Assembly: GCA_017464225.1 (NCBI GenBank)
Contig: JAFUDW010000119.1
Location: 1 to 42,965 of the forward strand
Reading direction: 5' to 3'
Origin: Clostridia bacterium
GTDB lineage: Bacteria; Bacillota_A; Clostridia; Christensenellales; Aristaeellaceae
DNA length: 42,965 nucleotides
Part shown: positions 1 through 6,633 of the stretch, piece after piece
How the letters are laid out: each line of letters starts with the position of its first letter
Numbering within the stretch: the first letter of the stretch is position 1
Made by a program: the position numbers and the translations under genes
The notes under the pieces: model-generated
Database searches by the model: none
Seen by the model: only the letters and a program-made list of their open reading frames with translations
What the model was told of the DNA's origin: nothing

Positions 1-2
1 CG

Positions 3-134
3 GTCGACAAGGATTATCACCTGAACATCACCTTCTATGTGGCAGCTGACTCCTTCCGGACGCAGATCGCTCAGGAGAAGCCTCTGATCCAGATCGATGA
101 AGCGGAACGCTGCATCCCGGCAATCGCTGTATAA
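3..134 (+). CDS. C-terminal fragment of an unrecognised protein (gene enters from left edge)
   Basis: One frame is open from the left edge to a TAA at 132-134 and gives the last 43 residues of a protein that starts outside the window. The tail reads as an ordinary folded domain (hydrophobic/charged alternation, ending CIPAIAV) but I do not recognise the family. It is followed 12 bases later by a strong terminator, as expected for the end of a real transcription unit. Because a displaced tRNA 3' end lies just to the right (305-358), this gene probably belongs to an integrated element, but the fragment is too short to prove this. Confidence 0.55.
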   Translation, partial: VDKDYHLNITFYVAADSFRTQIAQEKPLIQIDEAERCIPAIAV

Positions 135-145
135 AACAAATAGAA

Positions 146-187
146 TTCGGCCAACGCGAGATAACACTCATGTTGGCCGAGTTTTTT
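146..187 (+). terminator. Rho-independent terminator of the left-edge gene
   Basis: A 9-bp perfect stem (147-155 with 172-180, core CGGCCAAC/GTTGGCCG) with a 16-base loop is followed by GTTTTTTCTTTT. It sits 12 bases after the stop codon of the left-edge gene. Confidence 0.75.
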
Positions 188-200
188 CTTTTCAGAACAA

Positions 201-252
201 AAAAAGGGGTGCGGTATAGATGCTTCGATTCTATCGAAGTTGCTAACACCCC
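201..252 (-). terminator. Minus-strand terminator-like structure inside the element end
   Basis: GGGGTG (206-211) pairs with CACCCC (247-252). Inside is a second perfect 7-bp hairpin CTTCGAT/ATCGAAG (223-229 with 233-239). Read on the minus strand the outer stem is followed by a run of seven T (complement of 199-205), the arrangement of an intrinsic terminator. No minus-strand gene that would need it is visible between here and 571, so it could instead be a structural site of the element end. Confidence 0.4.
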
Positions 253-304
253 ACACAACCAGGCAGAAGCCCAAAATGGGAGTGCAGAACGCTGAACTCG
301 TTAG

Positions 305-358
305 CGCGCGACATTCGCATTGTCGAGGTCAGGGGTTCGACTCCCCTATGCTCCACCA
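305..358 (+). mobile_element. Displaced 3' half of tRNA-Ala(CGC): candidate right attachment site of an integrated element
   Basis: The bases reproduce the 3' half of a tRNA exactly: anticodon stem CGACA/TGTCG (309-313, 321-325) with loop TTCGCAT (anticodon CGC at 316-318, U33 present), variable loop AGGTC, T arm AGGGG-TTCGACT-CCCCT (331-347), acceptor 3' strand ATGCTCC (348-354), discriminator A and encoded CCA (356-358). Anticodon CGC and a U at position 70 fit tRNA-Ala. Upstream there is no GGGGCAT acceptor strand and no normal D arm, so the 5' half is missing. Such 3' fragments are the usual scar at the distal end of elements integrated by tyrosine recombinases into tRNA genes; the intact gene would then lie to the left, outside the window. 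Confidence 0.6.
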
Positions 359-361
359 GCC

Positions 362-402
362 AAAAACCCTTGAAATTGCTTGATTTCAAGGGTTTTTGTT
401 TT
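362..402 (+). terminator. Strong hairpin terminator behind the tRNA 3' end
   Basis: AAAAACCCTTGAAAT (362-376) pairs perfectly over 15 bp with 383-397 around a TGCTTG loop, followed by GTTTT. It is presumably the original terminator of the tRNA-Ala gene and can work in both directions. From here to 570 (about 170 bases) I see no gene, only AT-richer spacer; together with the other items this accounts for the gene-free stretch 135-653. Confidence 0.8.
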
Positions 403-570
403 ACCTAAACGTTTCCATATTGTGGTAAAAATTGCTATTCATCATCACCGCATCCGGCATCCGACATTTTATCTGCTTCCTACGACTTTACGGATTCGTC
501 ATAAAAGGAAGGTACACGGCTTACCGCATATTGAATAATACCATGCGCACAGTGCATGCTGCCAGATTTC

Positions 571-608
571 AAACGGGGCTGCCTCCTCCGCGGAGACAGC
601 CCCGTTTT
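571..608 (-). terminator. Terminator of the HD-msrA-msrC operon
   Basis: AAACGGGGCTG (571-581) and CAGCCCCGTTT (597-607) form a perfect 11-bp stem. On the minus strand it lies 46 bases after the stop of the last gene of the operon and ends in GTTTGAAAT. The T run is short in both directions. Confidence 0.6.
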
Positions 609-653
609 GCGTATCATATATCTTGCCAATGCCGTTTGCGTCACGGCCTCCGC

Positions 654-1103
654 TCACATCCGCAGCGTGTCTTCCAACGCCCGAACCGCCGCTTCAAGCC
701 CAGCTTGGTCGGCCTCGGTAAAGCGGTCGAACACCGGGCTGTCGATGTCCAGCACGCCGATCACGCGGCCATTCTGGCGCAGAGGGATGACGATTTCGGA
801 ATTGCTGGCGCCGTCGCAGGCGATATGGCCGGGAAAACGGTGCACGTCGGCCACCCGCTGGGTGCGATCCTCGGCCACGGCTGTTCCGCAAACGCCCTTG
901 CCCACGGCGATATGGATGCAGGCAGGCTTGCCCTGAAAGGGCCCCAGCACCAGGCCGCCCTCCCGCATCAGGTAAAAGCCCGCCCAGTTGAGATCGGGCA
1001 GCGCGTCATAGATCAGGGCCGATACGTTGGACAGCAGCGGCACATACCAGCTTTCCTCCGCAGCCAATTCTCTGATCTGTCGGGTCATCAGCTCATAATC
1101 CAT
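654..1103 (-). CDS. msrC: Free methionine-(R)-sulfoxide reductase, GAF domain
   Basis: This 149-aa cytoplasmic enzyme reduces free methionine-R-sulfoxide, using three cysteines and thioredoxin. It consists of one GAF domain. Cys62, Cys72 and Cys96 have the same spacing (10 and 24) as Cys84, Cys94 and Cys118 of the E. coli enzyme, inside the family motifs GKGVCG and FPGHIACD, followed by SEIVIPL. The ATG at 1103 is preceded by AGGAGGAAT; a longer open frame upstream is only the overlap with msrA. The start overlaps the end of msrA by 11 bases, so translation is probably coupled. With msrA next door, the operon repairs both epimers of oxidised methionine (S in protein or free, R free). Family assignment is firm. 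Confidence 0.93.
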   Translation of the reverse strand: MDYELMTRQIRELAAEESWYVPLLSNVSALIYDALPDLNWAGFYLMREGGLVLGPFQGKPACIHIAVGKGVCGTAVAEDRTQRVADVHRFPGHIACDGASNSEIVIPLRQNGRVIGVLDIDSPVFDRFTEADQAGLEAAVRALEDTLRM

Positions 1104-1602
1104 CGTGATTCCTCCTGCCCGATTCTTCCATTTCCCGCTCAAACTCCTCCGGATGCCGCAGATAAAAATACTGATGCTCCTCACCGGCCGGCCAGAAGGA
1201 TTTGAAGGGCTCCAGCGCCACCTGCGGCGTTTTTCCTTTTTTGCGCTCCAGCTCCGAAAGCCGCGTCCGGGCGGCCGCCAATTCGTCCGCGTCCTGATAA
1301 TACACCGCAAGCGTATAGCTGCGTCCCCGGTCGATGAACTGGCCGCCGCCGTCAAAGGGATCCACGTTGTCAAGGAAAATCGAAAGCAGGGTATCAAAGC
1401 TCACCTTTTCGGGGTCGTATTCCACGCTGACGGTCTCCCTGTGCCCGGTTTTCTGGCGCTTGACATCCTCGTAGCTGGGATCGGCCTCATCCCCGCCCGA
1501 AAACCCGCTGACCACCTGTCCCACGCCGGGCAGCCGGGTAAAGAAGGGCGTGATGCACCAAAAGCACCCGCCGGCAAAATAGGCGTTTTTCATATCGGTC
1601 AT
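1093..1602 (-). CDS. msrA: Peptide-methionine (S)-S-oxide reductase MsrA
   Basis: MsrA reduces methionine-S-sulfoxide in proteins with thioredoxin as electron donor. The 169-aa product has the family hallmark GCFWC at residues 12-16 (catalytic Cys13, then Cys16) and the conserved GGxxxxPSYEDV and HxETVSVEYDP stretches, the latter around the substrate pocket. Length is normal for a single-domain MsrA. The ATG at 1602 overlaps the TGA of the upstream HD gene (ATGA), typical of translational coupling; the in-frame ATG three codons later has no better ribosome site. MsrB is not in this operon; the third gene is the free-Met-R-sulfoxide reductase instead. Confidence 0.95.
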   Translation of the reverse strand: MTDMKNAYFAGGCFWCITPFFTRLPGVGQVVSGFSGGDEADPSYEDVKRQKTGHRETVSVEYDPEKVSFDTLLSIFLDNVDPFDGGGQFIDRGRSYTLAVYYQDADELAAARTRLSELERKKGKTPQVALEPFKSFWPAGEEHQYFYLRHPEEFEREMEESGRRNHDGL

Positions 1603-2183
1603 CCCTTCGATATTTCATCCAGCGACATGCTGAACCCCGGCACAAACTCGTCCATAAAATCCTGCACCTCGGGCAGATCGATCTTGCGGATGGAAGCCAG
1701 CGTGGTTTCCTCGGCCTGCAGGAATTCCCGGTTGCCCGCGCTGCGCTCCTCGGTGCACTTGATATAAGCGCTGATCTTGTCGGCAGCCTTGACGATGCGC
1801 CATTCCTCGGTGCTCTCATCGGGCTCGATCAGCGGCTCATAATCAGGCATGATATCGGCGGGAAGCATGGTGAGCAGCCTCTTTTGGGCGATGGACTCCA
1901 GCTTGTGGTATTCCTTTTTGATGGCCGGATTGTTATGCTTGATGGGCGTGGGCAAATCGCCCGTGATCACTTCGCTGGCGTCATGATACATGCCCAGCAC
2001 GGCGATATGCTCAGCGTCGTAATGCCGCTCGTAGCGGTTATTGCCCAGCAGCGCGATGGCATGGGCGATCATGGCGGTCTGGAACACATGCTCCATATCG
2101 TTTTCAATTTTGGTGTTGCGCATCAGGCCCCAGCGCCGAATATACTTCATGCGGTTCATGTAAGCGAAAAAATGATAAGCCAT
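1599..2183 (-). CDS. YfbR-like HD-domain 5'-deoxynucleotidase
   Basis: An HD-superfamily phosphohydrolase of 194 aa resembling YfbR, which dephosphorylates deoxyribonucleoside 5'-monophosphates. Visible residues match YfbR with an offset of one: R17-W18, H32, H67-D68, E71 and D76 in YHDASEVITGDLPTP, plus the AADK helix near residue 136. I chose the ATG at 2183 because AAGGAGAG lies 7 bases upstream; an in-frame ATG at 2201 has no ribosome site. It is first in a three-gene operon with two methionine sulfoxide reductases, an arrangement with no obvious pathway logic. Substrate range (dNMP or a modified nucleotide) cannot be read from sequence. Confidence 0.85.
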   Translation of the reverse strand: MAYHFFAYMNRMKYIRRWGLMRNTKIENDMEHVFQTAMIAHAIALLGNNRYERHYDAEHIAVLGMYHDASEVITGDLPTPIKHNNPAIKKEYHKLESIAQKRLLTMLPADIMPDYEPLIEPDESTEEWRIVKAADKISAYIKCTEERSAGNREFLQAEETTLASIRKIDLPEVQDFMDEFVPGFSMSLDEISKG

Positions 2184-2194
2184 AATCTCTCTCC

Positions 2195-2222
2195 TTGACA
2201 TCTGCTGTATTTGTGCTATAAT
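2195..2222 (+). promoter_or_regulatory. Sigma-A promoter of thiT with extended -10
   Basis: TTGACA (2195-2200), 16-base spacer, TATAAT (2217-2222), with TG one base before the -10. It is a near-consensus promoter placed 12 bases before the riboswitch. It overlaps the ribosome-binding region of the divergent HD gene. Confidence 0.85.
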
Positions 2223-2230
2223 GCAATGCG

Positions 2231-2323
2231 TACCCGCTGGGGGCGTCGCAAAGCGGCTGAGATGGCGGAAAACGCCGGTCCCCTTGAACCTGTGTAGATC
2301 ATCCTACCGTAGGGAAGCGGACA
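2231..2323 (+). promoter_or_regulatory. TPP riboswitch (THI element)
   Basis: The conserved parts are all present and in order: closing stem CCGCT/AGCGG (2234-2238 with 2316-2320), thi box GCTGAGA (2255-2261), the CCCTTGAACCTG segment (2281-2292), and the GTAGGGAA segment (2309-2316). The aptamer lies between a strong promoter and a terminator in front of a thiamine transporter gene, so thiamine pyrophosphate binding should favour termination and reduce uptake when thiamine is plentiful. A second small hairpin GCGAAGG/CCTTCGC (2325-2341) may take part in the switch. Confidence 0.93.
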
Positions 2324-2349
2324 GGCGAAGGTTTCCTTCGCACCCGTTT

Positions 2350-2380
2350 CCCGCATGCGAAAGCGTGCGGGTTTTGTTTT
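2350..2380 (+). terminator. Riboswitch-controlled attenuator
   Basis: CCCGCATGC (2350-2358) pairs with GCGTGCGGG (2363-2371) over a GAAA tetraloop and is followed by TTTTGTTTT. It lies just after the TPP aptamer and before the thiT ribosome site, the expected place for transcriptional attenuation. Confidence 0.85.
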
Positions 2381-2399
2381 GCGGGAAAAGGAGGTACAA

Positions 2400-3047
2400 A
2401 TGTTCAAAAAGCTTGCCGAAGTTACCCCCACCACCTGGATCGCCATCGCCGCGCTGGCGGCGCTGGGCGCCATCCTGCTCTTTGTATCCCGGAAGCAGCA
2501 GAAGTGGACGGCCAAAATGATCGCCTCGGGCGCGCTGGCCATCGCGCTGAGTTTCGTGCTCAGCTGCATCCGCCTCTACCGCATGCCCACCGGCGGCAGC
2601 GTAACGCTGGGCAGCATGCTGCCCCTCATGCTGTTTGCCGTGTCCTACGGCGTGGGCCCCGGCCTGCTGGCGGGCCTTGCCTACGGCCTGCTGCAGTATC
2701 TGCAGGGCGGCTGGTGGCTGAACGTGTGGCAGTTCATCCTGGATTACCTGCTGGCCTTCGCGGCCCTGGGGCTGGCGGGCATCGCCCATAACAAGAGCGA
2801 TAAATGGATGTACATCGGCATTCCTGTGGCGGCCCTGGGCCGGGCGGTGAGCGCCATCCTGGCGGGCCTCATGTGGGTGGCCGGCTCCGCGCCCGAGGAT
2901 CTGGTGATCGGCTCCACCCAGTTCTCCTCGCCCCTGCTGTACTCGATCGTGTATAATGGCACCTACCTGGTTCCCGATACGATCATTTGCCTGGTGCTGG
3001 CCTTCATCGTGGGCAAGCAGCTGGTAAAAATCATGAAGCAGCGGTAA
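2400..3047 (+). CDS. thiT: Thiamine ECF transporter substrate-binding subunit ThiT
   Basis: S-component of an energy-coupling-factor importer: a membrane protein that binds thiamine and works with a shared EcfAA'T module encoded elsewhere. The 215-aa product has an N-terminal hydrophobic segment (residues 13-32) followed by about five more. It carries the ThiT-family stretch WWLNVWQFILDYLLAF (about residues 105-120) near the thiamine pocket. The ATG at 2400 follows AAAAGGAGG by a good distance; an upstream in-frame ATG would lie inside the attenuator. The TPP riboswitch in the leader independently supports the assignment. The N-terminal extension before the first core helix is slightly longer than in short ThiT proteins. 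Confidence 0.93.
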   Translation: MFKKLAEVTPTTWIAIAALAALGAILLFVSRKQQKWTAKMIASGALAIALSFVLSCIRLYRMPTGGSVTLGSMLPLMLFAVSYGVGPGLLAGLAYGLLQYLQGGWWLNVWQFILDYLLAFAALGLAGIAHNKSDKWMYIGIPVAALGRAVSAILAGLMWVAGSAPEDLVIGSTQFSSPLLYSIVYNGTYLVPDTIICLVLAFIVGKQLVKIMKQR

Positions 3048-3062
3048 GCTTCGCTTTTTCCC

Positions 3063-3096
3063 GCGCAAGGATCAGCCCTGATCCTTGCGCTTTTTT
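3063..3096 (+). terminator. Terminator of thiT
   Basis: GCGCAAGGATC (3063-3073) pairs with GATCCTTGCGC (3080-3090), followed by TTTTTT. It overlaps the last codons of the convergent rarA gene. Confidence 0.85.
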
Positions 3097-4370
3097 ACTT
3101 TGGCCTCGTGGCCCTGATCCGACGGTTGGTAGTAAACCTTATCTCTGAACGCGTCGGGCAAATACTGCTGCCGCACCCAATGGCCCGGAAAATCATGGGG
3201 GTACAGGTAGCCTTTTCCGTTGTTCAGCCGGGTATGCCCAGCGTAGTGGGTATCCCGGAGCGCCTGGGGCACATCGCCGATGCCGGTCTGGGCGTCCTGC
3301 ATGGCGGCCTCGATGGCCACGGCCACGCTGTTGCTCTTGGGGCTTTCGCACACGGCGATAATGGCCTGGGCAATGGGGATGCGCGCCTCGGGCATGCCCA
3401 GCTGCTCCAGCGCCTGTGCGGCGGCCGCCGCCTGCAGCTGCGCGATGGGATTGGCCTGGCCCACGTCCTCGCTGGCATGCACCATCACCCGCCGCACCAG
3501 CAGGCGGGGATCGACTCCGGCGTAGATCAGCCGTCCAAACCAGAACAGCGCCGCGTCGCTGTCCGATCCGCGCAGGCTTTTGCAGAAGGCGCTGAGCATA
3601 TCGTAATACAGCGTATCGTCGCAGCGGATCTGGGGCTTCTGGATGCTCTCCTCGGCCACAGCAAGCGTGATGCGGATGCCTTCGCCGGTGGTGGGCGTGG
3701 TCAGCGCCGCAAGCTCAACGGCGTTCAGCGCGCTGCGCACGTCGCCGCCCGCCACCCGGACGATATGCGCCAGCGCGTCCTCGTCAATATGCACGTTCAT
3801 ATCCCCCAGGCCGCGTTCCCGGTCCGCGATGGCTTTCAGCAGGATGGCCCGCACGTTTTCCGCCGTCAGCGGCTGAAAGGCGAACACCCGGCAGCGGCTG
3901 ACGATGGCCGGCGTCATGCTGATCATGGGGTTTTCGGTGGTGGAGCCGATAAAGCGGATCAGCCCTTCCTCAATGGCGGGCAGGATGGAATCGCTCTGGG
4001 CTTTATTCCAGCGGTGGCATTCGTCCAGCAAAAGATAGGTGCTTTGGCCGTACAGCGTGCGGCGCTCCCTGGCCTCGTCCAATATCCGCCGCACGTCGGC
4101 CACGCCGCTGGTAACGGCGTTGAGCCGAGCGAAGGCGCTGCGCGTGGTGCCGGCGATCACGTGGGCCAGCGTGGTTTTGCCGCAGCCCGGCGGCCCGTAA
4201 AAGATGCTGCTGGTGAGCCGGTCGGCCTCCACCGCCCGGCGCAGCAGACGGCCAGGCCCCAGCAAATGCTCCTGGCCGTAGAATTCATCCAGGCTCCTGG
4301 CGCGCATGCGCTCGGCCAGCGGAGCGTTTTTGCGCGCGTTGCTCTGTTCCAGTTGATCTAACAAGCTCAT
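3072..4370 (-). CDS. rarA: Replication-associated recombination protein A (RarA/MgsA), AAA+ ATPase
   Basis: RarA acts at stalled replication forks, interacting with SSB and DNA ends. The 432-aa product has Walker A GPPGCGKTT (residues 59-67), Walker B LLLDECHRW (usually DEIHRF; here I to C and F to W), the sensor motif GSTTENP, and the C-terminal domain ending in the typical YLYPHDFPGHWVRQQYLP stretch. The ATG at 4370 overlaps the TGA of the upstream nitroreductase-like gene (ATGA). A much longer open frame upstream is just read-through of that gene in another frame. Length and motif order match the family. The 3' end is shared with the convergent thiT terminator. Confidence 0.95.
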   Translation of the reverse strand: MSLLDQLEQSNARKNAPLAERMRARSLDEFYGQEHLLGPGRLLRRAVEADRLTSSIFYGPPGCGKTTLAHVIAGTTRSAFARLNAVTSGVADVRRILDEARERRTLYGQSTYLLLDECHRWNKAQSDSILPAIEEGLIRFIGSTTENPMISMTPAIVSRCRVFAFQPLTAENVRAILLKAIADRERGLGDMNVHIDEDALAHIVRVAGGDVRSALNAVELAALTTPTTGEGIRITLAVAEESIQKPQIRCDDTLYYDMLSAFCKSLRGSDSDAALFWFGRLIYAGVDPRLLVRRVMVHASEDVGQANPIAQLQAAAAAQALEQLGMPEARIPIAQAIIAVCESPKSNSVAVAIEAAMQDAQTGIGDVPQALRDTHYAGHTRLNNGKGYLYPHDFPGHWVRQQYLPDAFRDKVYYQPSDQGHEAKVKKRKDQG

Positions 4371-5119
4371 GCGTTGTCCTCTGCGATCAGGTGGGCCACG
4401 CATTTCTGCTGGCCCCACTCCCAATGATAGCGCTTGCCGCCCATGGCGGCTGCCATATGCAGCATGGCGATGCCCATATCCAGGCTGTCGGCCTTTTTGC
4501 CCAGCAGGCGCAGCGTTTTTTGTCCATAGCTCAGCGACCAGGGCTGCATGTTCACGGCGGAAGGCGCCTGGCGCACGCACTCTGCGGCCTGATAGGCCCA
4601 CTGCGGCCAGTTTTCAGGCGCGCTGGTGCAGATCTGGGCCAGCTTTTTGCGCTTGCGGCCCTGGGGCGGCTCGCCCGCGGCGATGCCCAGCGGCGTCACC
4701 GCCACTACGCGCTCATTTTCCCTGATCTTCACGTTGACAGCGCTCCGGCGGTAGGTGCCCGACACCCAGCAGGTGTTCACCTTCATGGCGGCGGCTTCCA
4801 GCACAAAGGCTTCGCCGCTGATACCCGCCAGGGTATGCGGGAGCGTTTGCTCAAGATCCGCAACGACGCAGGCATATACCGTTGCCCCGCGGATGGGTTC
4901 AACCAGCGGGATGCGCAAAAACAGCCCTTCTGGGCAATCGGCAATGATGATGCGCACGCCCGGCAGGCATACGCGCTGGGCAGCGTAATGCAGCGCCGTC
5001 AGCTGATCGGCGTCCGGCGGCCCGGCGTAGGCGCGGCAGCTGTACCGGCCCGGCATGGCCTGGCGCCACCGGATCAGCTGCGCCGGGGAATAAAAGGCAT
5101 TCAGGATGCTGGCCTCCAC
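4367..5119 (-). CDS. Nitroreductase-like FMN flavoprotein (TM1586 type)
   Basis: The roughly 250-aa product resembles the putative TM nitroreductase family: an N-terminal half with RYSCRAYAGPP, where nitroreductases bind FMN phosphate (usually RxSxRxY), and a second half with APSAVNMQPW, the usual APSxxNxQPW motif. Such proteins are pseudo-dimers of two nitroreductase halves; substrate is unknown. The frame has two GTG starts. The outer one (5128) abuts AAAGGAGG with no spacing, so I use the inner GTG at 5119, which has 8 bases of spacing. It is translationally coupled to rarA by an ATGA overlap, though no functional link is known. Confidence 0.8.
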   Translation of the reverse strand: MEASILNAFYSPAQLIRWRQAMPGRYSCRAYAGPPDADQLTALHYAAQRVCLPGVRIIIADCPEGLFLRIPLVEPIRGATVYACVVADLEQTLPHTLAGISGEAFVLEAAAMKVNTCWVSGTYRRSAVNVKIRENERVVAVTPLGIAAGEPPQGRKRKKLAQICTSAPENWPQWAYQAAECVRQAPSAVNMQPWSLSYGQKTLRLLGKKADSLDMGIAMLHMAAAMGGKRYHWEWGQQKCVAHLIAEDNA

Positions 5120-5143
5120 AGAGCGCACCTCCTTTGCGCCTCC

Positions 5144-5172
5144 AGTGTATCACGGGAGAGACGCAATTACAA
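5144..5172 (-). promoter_or_regulatory. Promoter of the nitroreductase-rarA operon
   Basis: On the minus strand: TTGTAA (5172-5167), 17 bases, TACACT (5149-5144), with TG before the -10 (extended type). It ends about 15 bases before the AAAGGAGG site. Confidence 0.6.
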
Positions 5173-5238
5173 GCGAAGAAACTGTTGCATTTTTATGATG
5201 GTTTTTTCGCACCCTATCCCCGAAAGGAGGGGATTGCA

Positions 5239-5400
5239 TTGAGCGAGCATTTTCAGGACGATGTGTTCACCGTGGCGTCCAATACCGAGTGCACGGGCAT
5301 TCTGCCCGCCGTGCCCTGGGACGCGGACACCGAGGAAGCGCGCAGGCTTTATCATGTGCACCGCCAGCCGCGCACCGTTTACCGCCGGGTAAAGGATTGA
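5239..5400 (+). CDS. Small protein of 53 aa, unknown function, TTG start
   Basis: I place a gene here because AAAGGAGG (5223-5230) lies exactly 8 bases before a TTG (5239) that opens a 53-codon frame. The predicted protein is hydrophilic and acidic at first (SEHFQDDVF), then has ECTGILPAVPWD and a basic tail. It has no signal peptide or membrane segment. No ATG or GTG with a ribosome site exists in the frame; longer versions lack one. It resembles short conserved clostridial hypothetical proteins in style, but I cannot name a family. A promoter for the next gene overlaps its stop codon. Confidence 0.6.
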   Translation: MSEHFQDDVFTVASNTECTGILPAVPWDADTEEARRLYHVHRQPRTVYRRVKD

Positions 5401-5425
5401 CGAAACCCAGCGAATGGCGTAATAT
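5397..5425 (+). promoter_or_regulatory. Promoter of the Fe-S aldo/keto reductase gene
   Basis: TTGACG (5397-5402), 17 bases, TAATAT (5420-5425). The -35 overlaps the TGA of the 53-aa gene. The leader to the ATG at 5465 is about 33 bases. Confidence 0.55.
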
Positions 5426-5464
5426 ACAGATGAAAGAATAATCATCATTACGGAGGGCCGAACC

Positions 5465-6490
5465 ATGGCAAGAATCACGCTGGGACGCACCGGCATCACG
5501 GCGGAACAGAACGCTTTCGGCGCGCTGCCCATCCAGCGCGTCACCTTTGAAGAAGCGGGCAAGCTTTTGAACATGGCGCTGGACGGCGGCATGGATTTTA
5601 TCGATACCGCCCGCGCCTATTCCGACAGCGAAGAGAAGATCGGCCGCGCCGTATCGCATCGCCGGAACGAATACACCCTGGCCACCAAAACCATGACAAA
5701 GACGCCCGAGGGCTTCTGGCGCGACCTGCATACCTCGCTGAAAAACCTGAACACCGACCACATTGATATCTACCAGTTTCACCAGGTGGGCCAATGCTGG
5801 CGGCCCGGGGACGGCAGCGGCATGTACGAATGCATGCAGAAGGCCAAGGCCCAGGGCAAGATCCTGCACATTTCCGCCACGACCCACAAAATCGGCGTAG
5901 CCCGGGAGATCGCCGAAAGCGGGCTTTACGACACGGTGCAGTTCCCCTTCAGCTATCTGAGCGGGCAGCAGGAGATCGACCTGGTAAACCTTTGCCGGGA
6001 GCGGAACGTGGGCTTTATTGCCATGAAGGCGCTCAGCGGCGGACTCCTCACCAACAGCGCGGCGGCATACGCTTTCATCGCGCAGTTTGATAACGTACTG
6101 CCCATCTGGGGCGTACAGCGCGAAAGCGAACTGCTGGAGTTCCTTTCCTATATGGATAACCCGCCCGCGCTCACCGAGGATATGCGCGCGCTGATCGCCC
6201 GCGACAAAGAGGAATTGGGCGGGGATTTCTGCCGGGGCTGCGGCTATTGCATGCCCTGCCCGGCGGGTATTGAAATCAATAACTGCGCCCGCATGATTCA
6301 AATGATCCGCCGTTCGCCCTCCGCACGCTGGCTGGAACCCGACGCCCAGGCCAAAATGGAACGGATCGCTCACTGTCTGCACTGCGGCAAATGCATGCAG
6401 CACTGTCCCTATGGGCTCAAGATCCCCGATCTGTTGGAAAAGAACCTGGATGATTACCGGAAGATCGTAGCCGGGGAGATCAGCGTATAA
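5465..6490 (+). CDS. Aldo/keto reductase with C-terminal 2x[4Fe-4S] ferredoxin-like domain
   Basis: The 341-aa product has an N-terminal TIM-barrel aldo/keto reductase domain with the catalytic tetrad D47, Y52, K75 and H106 (DTARAYS, LATKTM, YQFHQ). The C-terminal 90 residues carry two cysteine clusters: CRGCGYCMPCP (from about residue 256) and CLHCGKCMQHCP (from about 306), typical of the ferredoxin-fused subfamily common in anaerobes. It is expected to be a cytoplasmic NAD(P)H- or Fe-S-linked oxidoreductase; substrate unknown. The ATG follows CGGAGGG by 7 bases. It is transcribed from its own promoter and no pathway partner is adjacent. Confidence 0.9.
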   Translation: MARITLGRTGITAEQNAFGALPIQRVTFEEAGKLLNMALDGGMDFIDTARAYSDSEEKIGRAVSHRRNEYTLATKTMTKTPEGFWRDLHTSLKNLNTDHIDIYQFHQVGQCWRPGDGSGMYECMQKAKAQGKILHISATTHKIGVAREIAESGLYDTVQFPFSYLSGQQEIDLVNLCRERNVGFIAMKALSGGLLTNSAAAYAFIAQFDNVLPIWGVQRESELLEFLSYMDNPPALTEDMRALIARDKEELGGDFCRGCGYCMPCPAGIEINNCARMIQMIRRSPSARWLEPDAQAKMERIAHCLHCGKCMQHCPYGLKIPDLLEKNLDDYRKIVAGEISV

Positions 6491-6583
6491 TCCTTTCGGA
6501 AGCTGTCAAACAGATGTAAAAGCGCCGTGTTCCAATCGCGCTCCATCATGGAACATTCTGTTATTGCTGCACTTTTCAGAGCA

Positions 6584-6612
6584 TTGGCTGCCCTTGACAA
6601 CCGCGGTATAAT
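6584..6612 (+). promoter_or_regulatory. Promoter of the acyl-ACP thioesterase gene
   Basis: TTGGCT (6584-6589), 17 bases, TATAAT (6607-6612). A perfect TTGACA at 6594-6599 is too close to this -10 (7 bases) to be its partner. Confidence 0.6.
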
Positions 6613-6633
6613 AAGCAAGGAAAGGAGCGCACA

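Noticed and set aside
71..274. Minus-strand ORF of 67 codons at the left edge
   Set aside because: It lies opposite the end of the plus-strand gene and its terminator, has no ribosome site and an unremarkable composition.
279..358. A complete tRNA starting at GGAGTGC (279)
   Set aside because: The acceptor strand would have two wobbles and a mismatch, the D arm does not form with proper spacing, and six extra bases precede the anticodon stem. Only the 3' half is tRNA-like.
6594..6612. TTGACA-N7-TATAAT as promoter of the thioesterase gene
   Set aside because: The two boxes are only 7 bases apart; TTGGCT with 17 bases of spacing fits better.
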